Origin: Tolypeutes matacus
Taxonomy: Eukaryota; Chordata; Mammalia; Cingulata; Chlamyphoridae
DNA: 64,000 nucleotides
NCBI GenBank assembly: GCA_026826555.1
Contig: JAKSZT010054334.1
Span: forward strand, 37,054,575 to 37,118,574
Reading direction: 5' to 3'
Shown: positions 46,590 to 55,690 of the stretch, piece after piece
Numbering within the stretch: the first letter of the stretch is position 1
Layout: the number at the start of each line of letters is the position of its first letter
Notes under the pieces: generated by a model
Seen by the model: only the letters and a program-made list of their open reading frames with translations
Databases searched by the model: none
What the model was told of the DNA's origin: nothing
Made by a program: the position numbers and the translations under genes

Positions 46590-47862
46590 GGAGTCTCAAG
46601 CTGCCTTCATTGCCCCAAGGACCAATGAAGCTTCTCCCAACTTCCTCCTTTGCCAGGGTTAGGAACAGAGCCACAGCTGTGTGGAATAATCCAACTCATG
46701 CAGGCCTAGACTATAGATGCCCAGAGAGACTGATGAAGCTTCATGCCCCTTTCTCCCCTGCCTGGGGCAAGGATGGAGCTGCAGGTGTGGGCAGCAATCT
46801 ATGCAGTGCGGGTCCAAGATGAACACAGTTGCCCAGGAAGATTTCCAATTATTCAGTCTGTGCCAGCTAAATATACCTGCAGTTACCTGGATAGGCTGGT
46901 GCAGAGCCTACCATCTTCCTCCCTGGTAGAGGTGGAGCTGATGCCTAGGCTAGGGCTGCAGGCCAATCTGGGTGAAAGAAACCAGTCTCTACCATCACTA
47001 TGATTTTCAGTCAGCCCGCTTCCCGGCATGCTGGGGTTGGAGTCAAAAAGGCAGCTACCAACCTCTTTCTTACTTGGACAGGCTCAAACTTTAGCTGTTT
47101 TTAGGGTTATACTTTAGCCAGCTGAATTTACTAATCAGTAGCTGAAATCAGTGGCAACCATCTCTTCCTCCCCTGTTTTTGGGAAATGGAGCCTCCAGTA
47201 CCTTCCACTGAATAGCTCCTGGGGTGGCTCGCGCTGACAAAGTAGGATGATCACCGGTCTCCGTGACATGGCCTGTAGTTTCCCAGAGAAGCTGGTGCAG
47301 CTCTCCCCAGCTTCCTCCCTGCCCGAGGTGGGCCTGGGGTTTGGGCTAGAGCAGCAATCTGATCTAAATGGAAAGAAGCTGGCCCATACCAGTGCTGTGA
47401 TTTTCAGTCAGCCCTGCTTCCCCTCGTGTCAGGCGTGAAGTTAAGATGACAGCTACTGGCTTCTTTCTGACTTGGACAGATTCAAACTTTAGCTGTTCTT
47501 AGAATTATACTCTAGCATGCTGAATTTACTATTCACTAGCTGAAGTTGGTGCCAACCGTCTCTTCTGCCCCTGTTTTTGGGAAGTGCAGTTTCCAATTCC
47601 AGCCGCAAAACAGTTCCAGAGGCAGATTGTACCTCCAGGGGAGGATGGGCACTGGCCTCCGTAGTGTATAGTGCTCTACTTAAAAATCTTCTCTGCAGAT
47701 GGGCAGTCTCCTCATGATTTTTTAAGGATGATGCAGGATGCACTTCTGGTCTCCTGGAGCCCCCAAACAAGTGCTCTAGATAGCTCTGGGTTATCACCAA
47801 CTGCCCCGTAGCAGGAGCTATTTCTAGGAACTCTATACTCTGCTGCCATCTTGTTGGTTGTT
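46590..47862 (-). repeat. L1-3 5' UTR with tandem ~398-bp monomers
   Basis: The same blocks recur 398 bp apart: TGATTTTCAG with TCAGCC at 47,001 and 47,399; CTTGGACA with TCAAACTTTAGCTGTT at 47,073 and 47,471; GCTGGTGCAG about 46,897 and 47,291. Between 46,620 and 46,940 shorter sub-repeats carry the ATGAAGCTTC and TTCCTCC blocks (46,625; 46,733). Monomer arrays act as promoters in rodent L1s; here this is inference. The outermost 220 bp (47,640-47,862) match the plus-strand 5' UTR at 51,409-51,630. Confidence 0.75.
47489..47800 (-). other. Open frame in the L1-3 5' UTR
   Basis: A 103-codon frame on the L1 sense strand. Residues about 30-70 (E-E-T-A-H-L-Q-R-R-F-L-S-R-A-L) align in the same frame with the frame at 51,579-52,028 in the other 5' UTR copy. 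No known domain. It may be an upstream frame or chance conservation. Confidence 0.4.
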
Positions 47863-49274
47863 GTACCTATTATTTTTAATAACGTCTCCTTTATCAAGAA
47901 GTTCTGATCAGTAGTAAAACGTTTCTTATTAGTAGATATTTGAGTGTTGCAGAAAACTAAAGATTTAATACCTTAGGCTCTCAATTAAAAAAAAAAAAAA
48001 ACGATCACATTTGATAAATATAGTTCTAGAGTCCTTTAAGTCTTTTCCTATCTTCCATTTTTATAATATAAAAATTATTAAATAATATATGACTATTGTT
48101 TATAAAAACCATCCCTTGCCAACACCTAGTTCCACTCTATAATGGGAAGGATGCTAGCTAGCTTCATTAGCAGGTTCTACTGGTAGCTACATGCATAAAT
48201 CTCATAATATCCTTATGCAGCTCTTTGTTGTTTCATCCAATTTACACTTATCCATGACTTCCTTTAATGATGAAGATCCAGCTTTCTTACTCTTACCTAT
48301 TCCCTGTTACTATTATATTTTATTAACTTGATAATCAGGATTTACATTGTTATGATTATTAATAATATTTTTAATTGATAACTTTAGTAATTTATAATGG
48401 TTAGCACTAATTATATCTTATTTATTTTCAAATGTTCCATTTGCAAAGCCCAATTTTTCAAAAGATATCTGACTTTCAGACCACTAGTTCCCCTAACCTC
48501 AATTTGTCTAGTCTCTGCCAACTTGTCAAATGTTTTACTCCCTTTTTTTGGGTGCATTAGGAGATAAACTTTCTTGCGTGTATATATATATATACCATCA
48601 GACTAGGTTATTATTTTAGTTGCACATAATGTTTTAGAGTAGTCAAAAAATATATATATATATTTAAATGTTGAACAAATAGCTCTATTCTTTTAGAAGT
48701 TGATGAGACATACAATTGCATTTTTTTTTTCACTTTATTGTTACTAATCTTTTTATTGCTTTCTTCAGTAAGTTTGGAGTCATCCTCCATCTTTAACATC
48801 CAAAATGTTAGGTCACTTTTTTTCTTTGATTTGTTGCCATTTAAGTACTACGGAAGATCAGAGTAGAACTTCTGACCCTTGGTCCTTAGAAATCCCCTTC
48901 TATAAATGCTTTGACAGTATCCTCTTCTCCATTTTTGCTATTTTTTTTTTCTGAAAATCTTTTCAGTTATATTGAACTGCCTGTATTGATTCTCTGAGCT
49001 GTAATTTTCCTGAATATTTGCTGTTATTCCACCTAATTTTTTGGAAATTTTCTCAACATTATTTTCTAATGCTATTTACATATGAAAATATGTGATAATA
49101 TATTAATTTTTTATATAGCTCAATTTTGCTTTCTCTTGTTTCTATGGGTATGTAGAGAAAATTATTTTGTATTTCTACATAATTAGAGCTTTATGAGCAA
49201 AAACCTGGGATGTGGGTCAATAAACAGGCCTTGGAAGTTAAGGAAAAGGTAGTAATAAATTTAACTCCCTGGAG
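47863..49274. other. AT-rich sequence, nothing recognised
   Basis: Includes an A15 run (47,986), TATATA patches (48,580-48,594; 48,649-48,664) and T-runs. The 62-codon minus-strand frame 48,611-48,799 has no support. Confidence 0.4.
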
Positions 49275-49290
49275 CTCTGGGTTTACATTT
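49275..49290 (+). repeat. Left copy of 16-bp direct repeat (target duplication candidate)
   Basis: CTCTGGGTTTACATTT, identical to 52,111-52,126. The L1 3' end starts directly after it. Confidence 0.8.
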
Positions 49291-49535
49291 ATTTTTTAAA
49301 TTTTTTTAAAAATTTATTGAAGTATATCATTCATACATAAACATACATAAGCTTTAAGTGTTCAAGAAACATCGTGAACTTGCAAAACAAACATGTATAA
49401 CATCATACAGGGCTCCCACACATCACCCCCCCCCAAACATCCTGCATTGCTGTGAAACATTTGTTAACAATCATGAAAGAGCATTGTCAGAGTGTTACTA
49501 CAGCTATAGTCCGTATCTCCTTCCCCTATACATTT
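49291..49535 (-). mobile_element. L1 3' UTR, type B, one unit, antisense
   Basis: ATTTATTGAAGTATATCATTC, CATACATAAACATACATAAG and AACATTTGTTAACAATCATG match the units of the L1-3 3' UTR. The A tail appears as the T-rich start (ATTTTTTAAATTTTTTT). A SINE adjoins it on the right. Confidence 0.8.
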
Positions 49536-50013
49536 TTTAAAGGATTTATTTATTCATTTATTTACTTTTATTCATTTTTACACCCCCACATTTTTGCTGT
49601 TTCTGTGTCCATTCAATGGGCAACTCTCTGTGTCTGTTTCCTGCCCTTTCCTTCTCCTCCTGTCTTCACTGGGATTGGATCTTTGGAATCTCCGATGTGG
49701 GAGAGAGGCATCCTACTGCCTGTGCCACCTTAGTTCCTGGTTTTTCGGTGTATCTCATCTTGACTCTCCCTTGTGTCACTCACCTATTACATCATCATCT
49801 TGCTGCATGGCTCGCACGGCCTGAAGGCACACCCGAGGACGGAGCTTGATGGCTCACCTGCTCACGGAGCCTGGTGGCACACCTGACATGGAGGTTAGTG
49901 GCCCATGCGCCTTCTATATTTTTATTTTTTAAATTTTTACCAGGAGGTCCCGGGTATCGAAGCCAGGTAGTATGGGAGATGGATGACCAACCACCTCAAC
50001 CACATCTGTTCCC
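49536..50013 (-). mobile_element. Composite DAS-type SINE, long form, antisense
   Basis: A T-rich start (inverted tail), then TCTGTGTCCATTCAATGGGC, an inverted tRNA-like unit (TCTCCGATGTGGGAGAGAGG), a middle with TGCTGCATGGCTCGCACGGC, then TTACCAGGAGGTCCCGGGTA and a second inverted unit ending CACATCTGTTCCCC. Two tRNA-like units are separated by about 230 bp of unrelated sequence. Overlapping plus-strand frames (49,452-49,849) are not genes. I recall this long form from sloth or anteater DNA, less from armadillo. Confidence 0.75.
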
Positions 50014-50239
50014 CTGCTATATCTCTTAAGGTTAATCAAAGATACCCAAAGTTACAATCTTTTCTCATACAGGATGGTCACATAATAAATCAGGCTTAGT
50101 TTATCACCAGCATTCTAAAAACCAGACCTAGGGAGAAAAACTAGGTCTGGGGACACATGCATGGTTTCTAATATAGCGAATGTTTAGCCTACCCTGATTA
50201 TCACAAAATCAGGTCAGCAAGAATATTCGCACTCCTTGA

Positions 50240-50605
50240 TATTTCTTGAACATGCTAAGTATGTTTCTGCTAAGGACCATTGCACTTGCAATTCTCTCCC
50301 CACAGATATCTGGATGGATTGCTACTTCAATTTTTTAAAAACTCTCCTCAAAATCACTTTATCACAGTGATTTCCCTGAATATTCTATATAAAATATCAA
50401 CTTTTTCACATCGTACTTTCTATTTCCCATACCCTGCTTGATTTTCATCAAAACACTACCATCTAACAAATCCGTTGTCTGTCTGTTGTTGTCTCCCTCT
50501 ACTAGGATGTAAAGTAGCTTAGAGGAGGGTATTTATTTTGGTCACTCACATTTCTGTGTCCTGTGTGCTGATCTCTAAATCACTCACTCTGCTTGACCAG
50601 CATCA
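50240..50605 (+). mobile_element. L2 3' end
   Basis: Clear L2 order: CATTGCACTTGCAATTCTC, CCACAGATATCTGGATGG, TGATTTCCCTGAATATTC, TAAAATATCAAC, ACCCTGCTTGATTTTCATC, AAACACTACCATCTAAC, TGTCTGTCTGTTGTTGTCTC, CTACTAGGATGTAAAG, CATTTCTGTGTCCTG. An old LINE lying inside the 16-bp-repeat-bounded block. Confidence 0.8.
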
Positions 50606-51120
50606 GTGGTCTTGAGTTTAGCTAGTCAGTTATACTTACAGGACCCAATAGGCCATGTAGCACCAAACTCACTCAGTTTTCATAAAGATATAGACAGGAG
50701 ACATTGACAGGACCATTTCACCTAAATGTGTCATCAGAAGGTATAGGACCCTATTCTCTAATGCTTCAAGTGACAGCTCAGGTTTAGTACAAGAGACCAC
50801 ATTGGTGGGTGCAGATGCCTCCCTTACTTAGAAGACCCATGTCCCATAACATTTGTTTTATTATGTGTCCCATGAGAGTATCTTCTAGTAATCCACAAAA
50901 ACGTACACTCAATTACAAGAAATCTTGGTTTCCCAACAGGTAGTTATGGCTCACATCCTGTCCTATCAATGCCAATGTTGCTAACCAATCAAGTGTCATT
51001 TTTTCCATAAGTAATGTTGACTAGTAACAAAGATGATATTTCACATTTCCAGGGAAAGATTAAAGGTTTTAAAAGGTTAAACCAAGGCTATTTTCCATTG
51101 GAGAGGGAGAAATTTTGTCA
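50606..51120. other. Unrecognised sequence, possibly old ERV
   Basis: Base composition is more even than the surroundings and the text has a retroviral look (AACCAATCAAGTG, CCCATGTCCCATAAC), but no motif is clear. Confidence 0.3.
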
Positions 51121-51200
51121 ATTCTTTATTGTACTGAAGTATATAGTAGGCACCCAACACACATTTGCTGAATGGATAAATGAATGAATTAATGAATGAG
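51121..51200 (+). mobile_element. L2/MIR-type 3' tail relic
   Basis: TATAGTAGGCACCCAACACA, CATTTGCTGAATGGATAAAT, GAATGAATTAATGAATGAG: the usual 3' tail of ancient mammalian LINE2. Confidence 0.6.
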
Positions 51201-51204
51201 CAAG

Positions 51205-51410
51205 ATATCAGAGATGATACTCTCAAAGACTTAGTTAAGAAATTGAAAAGGCAAACTATGGCCTGGGAGAAAGTACTACAAAAAAAAAAATACCTGATAA
51301 AACAAAACAAAACAAAACAAAACAAAACAAAAAGCTTGTGCACAGAATAGATAAATAACTTCTACAACTCAACAATAAGCCAAAAATCTGATTTTAAAAA
51401 AGATTTGAGA
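51205..51410 (+). mobile_element. Old L1 ORF2 C-terminal fragment with (AAAAC)n
   Basis: GAAAAGGCAAACTATGGCC, TGGGAGAAAGTAC, TACCTGATA, CAGAATAGATAAATAACTTC and CAACTCAACAATAAGCC follow the L1 ORF2 C-terminal coding order. A (AAAAC)8 tract (51,298-51,332) has expanded inside it. The fragment breaks off at 51,410 where the L1 5' UTR starts. Confidence 0.7.
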
Positions 51411-52110
51411 AGATGGTGGCAGAGCAGGGAACTCCAAGGGTCAGTTCATCCTACAGTGCAGTTATTAAGCAGCCAGAGCTATCTAAATCACCTGTTGGGG
51501 GCCCAGGAACCAGAAGAGCATCCTACAACATTTTTGGAATAATGGAAGGAGGAGACTGCCCATCTGCAGAGAAGATTCATGAGTAGAGTACTCCATGGCG
51601 CAGAGGCTGATGTCCATCTCCTCCTGGCAGAGCTAGACGCCTCAGGAGCTACTTCCTGGTTGGAGTTGGAAGCTCCATTTCACTTGGAACAGTTCATGCA
51701 CTCTTTCCATCTTTTCTCCATTTATGAGGCTTGGGTAGTCTTGGGTGTCAGGGAGAAGGAGCCAGAAGTTGCTCTGCTTCACTATCCAACTCCACAGTGG
51801 CAGAACCTCTACCATGGGTTGGAGGCTGCTGAATGGAGAAAGGGACTGAGAACCTCTGCCCAAAGTTGGTTACCTTCCTCCGGAGATACCCTATGCGGGG
51901 TCTTGACCCAGAGACTCCACATCTCCTGGGATGGTCTCAGCACCAGGGATTTCGACTGGGAGGAGCTGCTGTTGACACCTACTCAGGGCTGTGCCAGACC
52001 GACCAGGACTGGGGATGCTGTACTGTGAGAGCCATGCAATGTGGGAGCCATGAGAGAAAGGACCCTATGGAGAGAGGGTCTGGGCCTGGGATCTAGGATG
52101 GAGCTGGTGA
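51409..52110 (+). mobile_element. L1 5' UTR fragment, sense
   Basis: Starts GAAGATGGTGGCAGAGCAGG, matching the 5' end of L1-3 (complement of 47,850). Shared blocks: CCAGAGCTATCTA, GGAGACTGCCCATCTGCAGAGAAGA, GGGCCCAGGAACCAGAAG. About 700 bp of 5' UTR only; ORF1 is not reached. It ends directly at the right copy of the 16-bp direct repeat. An L1 5' end with no 3' end in the same orientation is unusual and fits an inverted segment. Confidence 0.8.
51579..52028 (+). CDS. Unknown 149-codon frame in an L1 5' UTR
   Basis: ATG at 51,579; the open frame begins about nine codons earlier, after a TAA. The product would be acidic and leucine-rich (F-M-S-R-V-L ... E-A-D-V-H ... S-W-L-E-L-E). I recognise no domain, signal or membrane segment. 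The first 40 or so residues align in the same frame with the L1-3 5' UTR frame (47,800-47,489). Primate L1 has an unrelated 5' UTR frame on the antisense strand (ORF0); this one is on the sense strand. It could be a real upstream frame or simply conserved DNA. It is listed because it is the longest open frame on the plus strand of an L1 here. Confidence 0.25.
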   Translation: MSRVLHGAEADVHLLLAELDASGATSWLELEAPFHLEQFMHSFHLFSIYEAWVVLGVREKEPEVALLHYPTPQWQNLYHGLEAAEWRKGLRTSAQSWLPSSGDTLCGVLTQRLHISWDGLSTRDFDWEELLLTPTQGCARPTRTGDAVL

Positions 52111-52126
52111 CTCTGGGTTTACATTT
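52111..52126 (+). repeat. Right copy of 16-bp direct repeat
   Basis: CTCTGGGTTTACATTT, identical to 49,275-49,290. Confidence 0.8.
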
Positions 52127-52893
52127 CAAAGAGGTTGGAGGTAGGTGGTGGCTAAGACCTAAAACTAAGAAGATTTTTCTACTTTTGTTTGAAATTCCCC
52201 TAGAGACCCTTATTTACATTCTAAAAGACAACAACCCAGGACCTTTTAAGTTCATTTCCCAAGGAAATTTTGTAAATTTCTCTCCTCTCTCAAGATGAGA
52301 GGAAAAGACTTAGGTCCCTTTCCTATGTAAAGCCATTGATTAATATACTCAGTAGAGTACAGAGATATCTCATTATATTTTCCCACTAAAGGACAAACTA
52401 GACAAAGGGAAAAGAGGAATCAAGGCCAATTAAAAAGGAGACAGCTGTATAGGCAAGAGCTGGAAGATGGCTTCTAGGTATGTCCCTGACTTCTGCAGCA
52501 GCGGATATGTGTGTTCTTTTTGTTCTGTTTTTGATTGGCCCTTCTACTTTATCCTGGAAGCTTTTCTCAAATATCTGGTTGTCTTGGCTTGCAAATTTGT
52601 AGTTCAGAGTGAAGCATTAAAATAGGGATTGGGAATTTATTGACTAATGTGCATACCCAGGTGGCCATTGTCCATCCGTTAGGTATAGATTTGTTGCATT
52701 TGGTCAGGTAGTGACCAATTCCAAGATTTCCCCAACTGCCTCCTCACCCCATGCCAGTAAGTGAATGCATTTTTTTCTGCATCATTCCATTTCTCTAAAA
52801 AGGAATCTTTGTTCCCTTGTTTGATGGGTAAATGCCTGGCTGCTTCTAATCTGTATGGGCTTCAAAAAGGGATTGAGAAGGCCATCAGTTCAG
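52127..52893. other. Unrecognised sequence
   Basis: Contains AGCTGGAAGATGGCTTCTAG and a stretch that could be an old ERV fragment. No motif supports a call. Confidence 0.35.
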
Positions 52894-52902
52894 TAGATAG
52901 GT

Positions 52903-53338
52903 GTTTTTTTCTTTTTTTTTTTTTTTTTTTATTATGGGTAAAAATCAATCCTCACAATACATACAAACATTTGTAAAATGATATATAAATATATATGCAT
53001 ATATGTGTATTTGCTTACAAAAATGTTATTTATATATATATATATATACATATATTTTAAGAGGTGCTTAGATTACCTAAAATATTACATGGAACCCACT
53101 GGGATTCACATGTTGCCACACCTCCCACACCTCCCACCACATCCCACACAAACATCTCCCACAGTGTGGCCCACCAACCTCAATGAACTTACACATCCTG
53201 GAGCCTTGCCACCAACCATAGACCACAGTTCACACTGTAGACCACACTCTCTCCCACTCAGTTCTGAGTGGTGTGTGCTGATTTAAAATGGCCTACATCC
53301 ATTGCCACAACAGTTCTCAGGACAACCTCCAACTCCCA
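52903..53338 (-). mobile_element. L1 3' end insertion, antisense, with target duplication
   Basis: 436 bp between two copies of TAGATAGGT (52,894-52,902 and 53,339-53,347). Starts with a long T-run (inverted A tail), then TATTATGGGTAAAAATCAAT and GAGGTGCTTAGATTACCTAA. The latter part aligns with type A 3' UTR (GAAGCTTTAGATTACATAAA; AATGGCCTACATCCATTGCC). 5'-truncated. It shares its tail-proximal 250 bp with 61,480-61,738. The long T-run and clear duplication suggest a fairly recent insertion. Confidence 0.85.
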
Positions 53339-53443
53339 TAGATAGGTTTTTAAAAAGCATTGTATTTTGACCTAATATAACACTCTTACATTTTGTTTAA
53401 GAGGTCCAAACTCAAAATTCTCTGGGGGTTCATATATTCTCTT

Positions 53444-53888
53444 TGTGGTGTTTTGGAACTGTGTGTACCCTCAAACAAATCATGTTCTTAAAGCTAATCC
53501 ATCCTGTAGGTGTAAACATATAACAAGTAGGACCTTTGATAAGGTTATTTCAGTGAAGACATAGACCAGTGTGGGTCTTAATCCTCTTTCTGTAGTCCTT
53601 TATAAGAGAATGAAGTTGAAAGAGAAAGTCACAGAAGCAAGAAGCTGAAAGCAATGAATCCCGGAAGAGAAGGGAAAGAACAGCAGATGCCACCATTTGC
53701 TTGCCACATGATGAAAGATTTGACAATCACAGGCAGCAGTCTTTAGAAAAATGTATCACCTTAACGATGCCTTGATTTGGACCTTTTCACAGCTTCAATA
53801 GTGTATGCTTGTAAGCTAATACATTCCCATTGTTAAAAGCCAACCCATTTTATGGTATCTGCTTTCAGCAGCTTAGCAAACTTAAACA
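53444..53888 (+). mobile_element. MaLR-like LTR, sense
   Basis: 445 bp from TG (53,444) to CA (53,888), flanked by CTCTT and CCTTT (poor duplication). Order: TCATGTTCTTAAAGCTAATC, GTGGGTCTTAATCCTC, CCTTTATAAGAGAATGAAG (TATA region), a purine-rich middle, TTAAAAGCCAACCCATTTTA, TGGTATCTGCTTTCAGCAGC and CTTAGCAAACTTAAACA. This is the MaLR plan, with a lineage-specific sequence. Solo. Confidence 0.75.
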
Positions 53889-54079
53889 CCTTTCTTGTCT
53901 TATCCATATATCCTTCTGTCCATGTTAGGCCTCTACTATATCTACTACTCTCTTTCATCATTTACTCTTCAGAAAGTCTTTGAAATATCTTTGCCCATGA
54001 TTTCTTCTCATGTCTCTCTTAAACATTGTGGATTTATTCCTGTTTAAAACAAAACAAAACAAAAGAAAAAAACTTCACT
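53889..54079. other. Spacer with (AAAAC)n
   Basis: AAACAAAACAAAACAAAAG at 54,046-54,065. Nothing else. Confidence 0.5.
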
Positions 54080-55200
54080 GCTTTCAGTTGTAAATGGCCT
54101 ATTTGCTGCCTGCCAAGATGTTTATGCATATCCTTTGCTGTGCATAAACAATTTCATAGCATATCAACATCAGGCAGGACTGCTGTTGACTGCTAGAAAC
54201 AGACAAAAACCAGATCACTCCATAATCATTCCTGAACATATATAAAAACAGAGACCAAACTTTCTTCTCTCTGAGCTAACTTGAGCATCTACTGCTTTTT
54301 CTTCAATGACAACTGAAGCCCACTTCATTCCTCCTACTTACTGGATAAACTATTGACAATGTTAAACTTCACCTGAACCCTGTGATTCTGGAAAAGAGTG
54401 TAGGTTAAAAAGTCCCTCACCCATTGTGTTATCAAAATAGCCTTAACTTCTCTTTCATTCTCTAAACTTTAGTGAGGCTTCTCCTTGTCTCTAGGACACC
54501 AACCTCCCTCACCTTGGCCCTTACAGAATCCACATAGAATATGTTCCTGCTGGCTTTAACTAGAAACTCAACAGATAACAACCGATAAAGGAAACACCCT
54601 GTTGCTTTTCCTTTCAACTCCAGTACTTTCCATGAGGTCATCCCAGTCCTTAAAAACTCTTCTGCTCTCTGTTTCAGCAGAGATGAGCTTTGTCTCTTTC
54701 CCCCTGTTGTGAGAGCTTTTCATCTTTCTCTTTCTCTATCACAAGAGCCTTCTATTCTCTCACTTCTCTATTTCGTGTAGCTTTGAACAACATCCTCCTC
54801 TGTTTCAAATTGCCTAGTGGGACTTTTTCTTGGACAATTAATGGGACTGTGACTTGGATAGGATAAGATTCAGCATGGGACCCCTGGATCTCTCATCTAG
54901 ACTTTTGCTTTTGTGTCTGATAGATTGATCAGGGATTCATTGTTGAGACTGACTCCTCATCCAGTGATTCGATATCATGCATTGAAGTAGTTTTTGTTAG
55001 AAGCCCCAGCAAGATGCAGTCTACAGTGCCGGTCCATACAGATCTCAACCTTTGACCAGTTGTAGGACTCGCAGAGGCTCCTTGTGCTTTGTTGCTTGCA
55101 GCTTGTCAAGTTCCTCAGATTCTAAATTTGGTACCCAATGTTGTTTCTGGTTCACATTTGTTTCGCATCCTTGGTGAAATCAAGCCATTCCTTTTCTTAT
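54080..55200 (+). mobile_element. Possible ERV LTR and leader
   Basis: The sequence has an LTR-like order: U3-like text with TTAAAAACTCTTCTGCTCTC (TATA position), GCAGAGATGAGCTTTGTCTC, a U5-like pyrimidine-rich part, and near 55,120-55,150 TTTGGTACCCAATGTTG, reminiscent of the degenerate primer-binding site that follows class I/II LTRs. Ends and strand are inferred. It could also be unrelated. Confidence 0.35.
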
Positions 55201-55600
55201 CTCTTGCTATCTTTTGTGTTACTGTTTCGTATTGTGCTGACTAAACGCATTTTTGTCATGAGAAGAAGAATTAGAGGGTAGAACATAGGCATGGACCCTT
55301 AGAAGTCTTTGTTCTAACCAGCCTTGTAGACCAGTGAGGCCAGACCAGTGGCCACCTGGACAAACTTTGCTGTAGGTCTCCAATAAAACTAGATAAGGCT
55401 CCCCTTCCATTTTGATTTTTATTCTGAGAGCTTGGCTTTAACACAGAGGGAGCATTCTCTCTGGTTTTCTGCCTGCTGTGGCAGGAGTGAAGAGAGAGAA
55501 CAGATATGTTGTTATGCCCACTTTAATTTAGTCATTGAACTATTTTCATTGGATTTCATTTTAATATTCATATATATCAATGCAAAACATTTTAAAAATT
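55201..55600. other. Unrecognised sequence
   Basis: Would be the leader or gag of the possible ERV if that call is right. No gag motif seen. The 63-codon minus-strand frame is unsupported. Confidence 0.3.
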
Positions 55601-55603
55601 AAA

Positions 55604-55690
55604 TTTTTTAGGAGGTATCAGAGATTGAACCTGGGACCTTGGACATGGGAAGCAGGTGCTCAACCAACTGAGCTACACTTGCTTCCCTAC
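55604..55690 (-). mobile_element. DAS SINE, antisense, short
   Basis: T-run, then AGGAGGTATCAGAGATTGAA, CCTGGGACCTTGGACATGGG and AAGCAGGTGCTCAACC: one inverted tRNA-like unit of about 85 bp. Possible target duplication TTAAATTTT / TTAATTTT around it. Confidence 0.9.

Larger units (their letters stand above)
43672..47862 (-). mobile_element. L1-3: L1 with internally deleted ORF2 and repeated UTRs
   Basis: Minus-strand order: 5' UTR with tandem monomers (47,862-46,400; the 5' end CCAACAAGATGGCAGCAGAG matches the plus-strand 5' UTR at 51,409), ORF1 remnant (46,369-45,560), a trace of the ORF1-ORF2 junction (45,560-45,450), then only the C-terminal region of ORF2 (45,440-44,765), then a 1.1-kb 3' UTR type B ending in a tail (T9 on the plus strand at 43,670). 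About 2.5-3 kb of ORF2 is missing. ORF1-only derivatives of L1 of this shape are known as HAL1 or spliced insertions. Confidence 0.8.

Noticed and set aside
53444..53888. A promoter with TATA box of a cellular gene
   Set aside because: The TATA-like CTTTATAAG belongs to an LTR; no downstream exon is visible.
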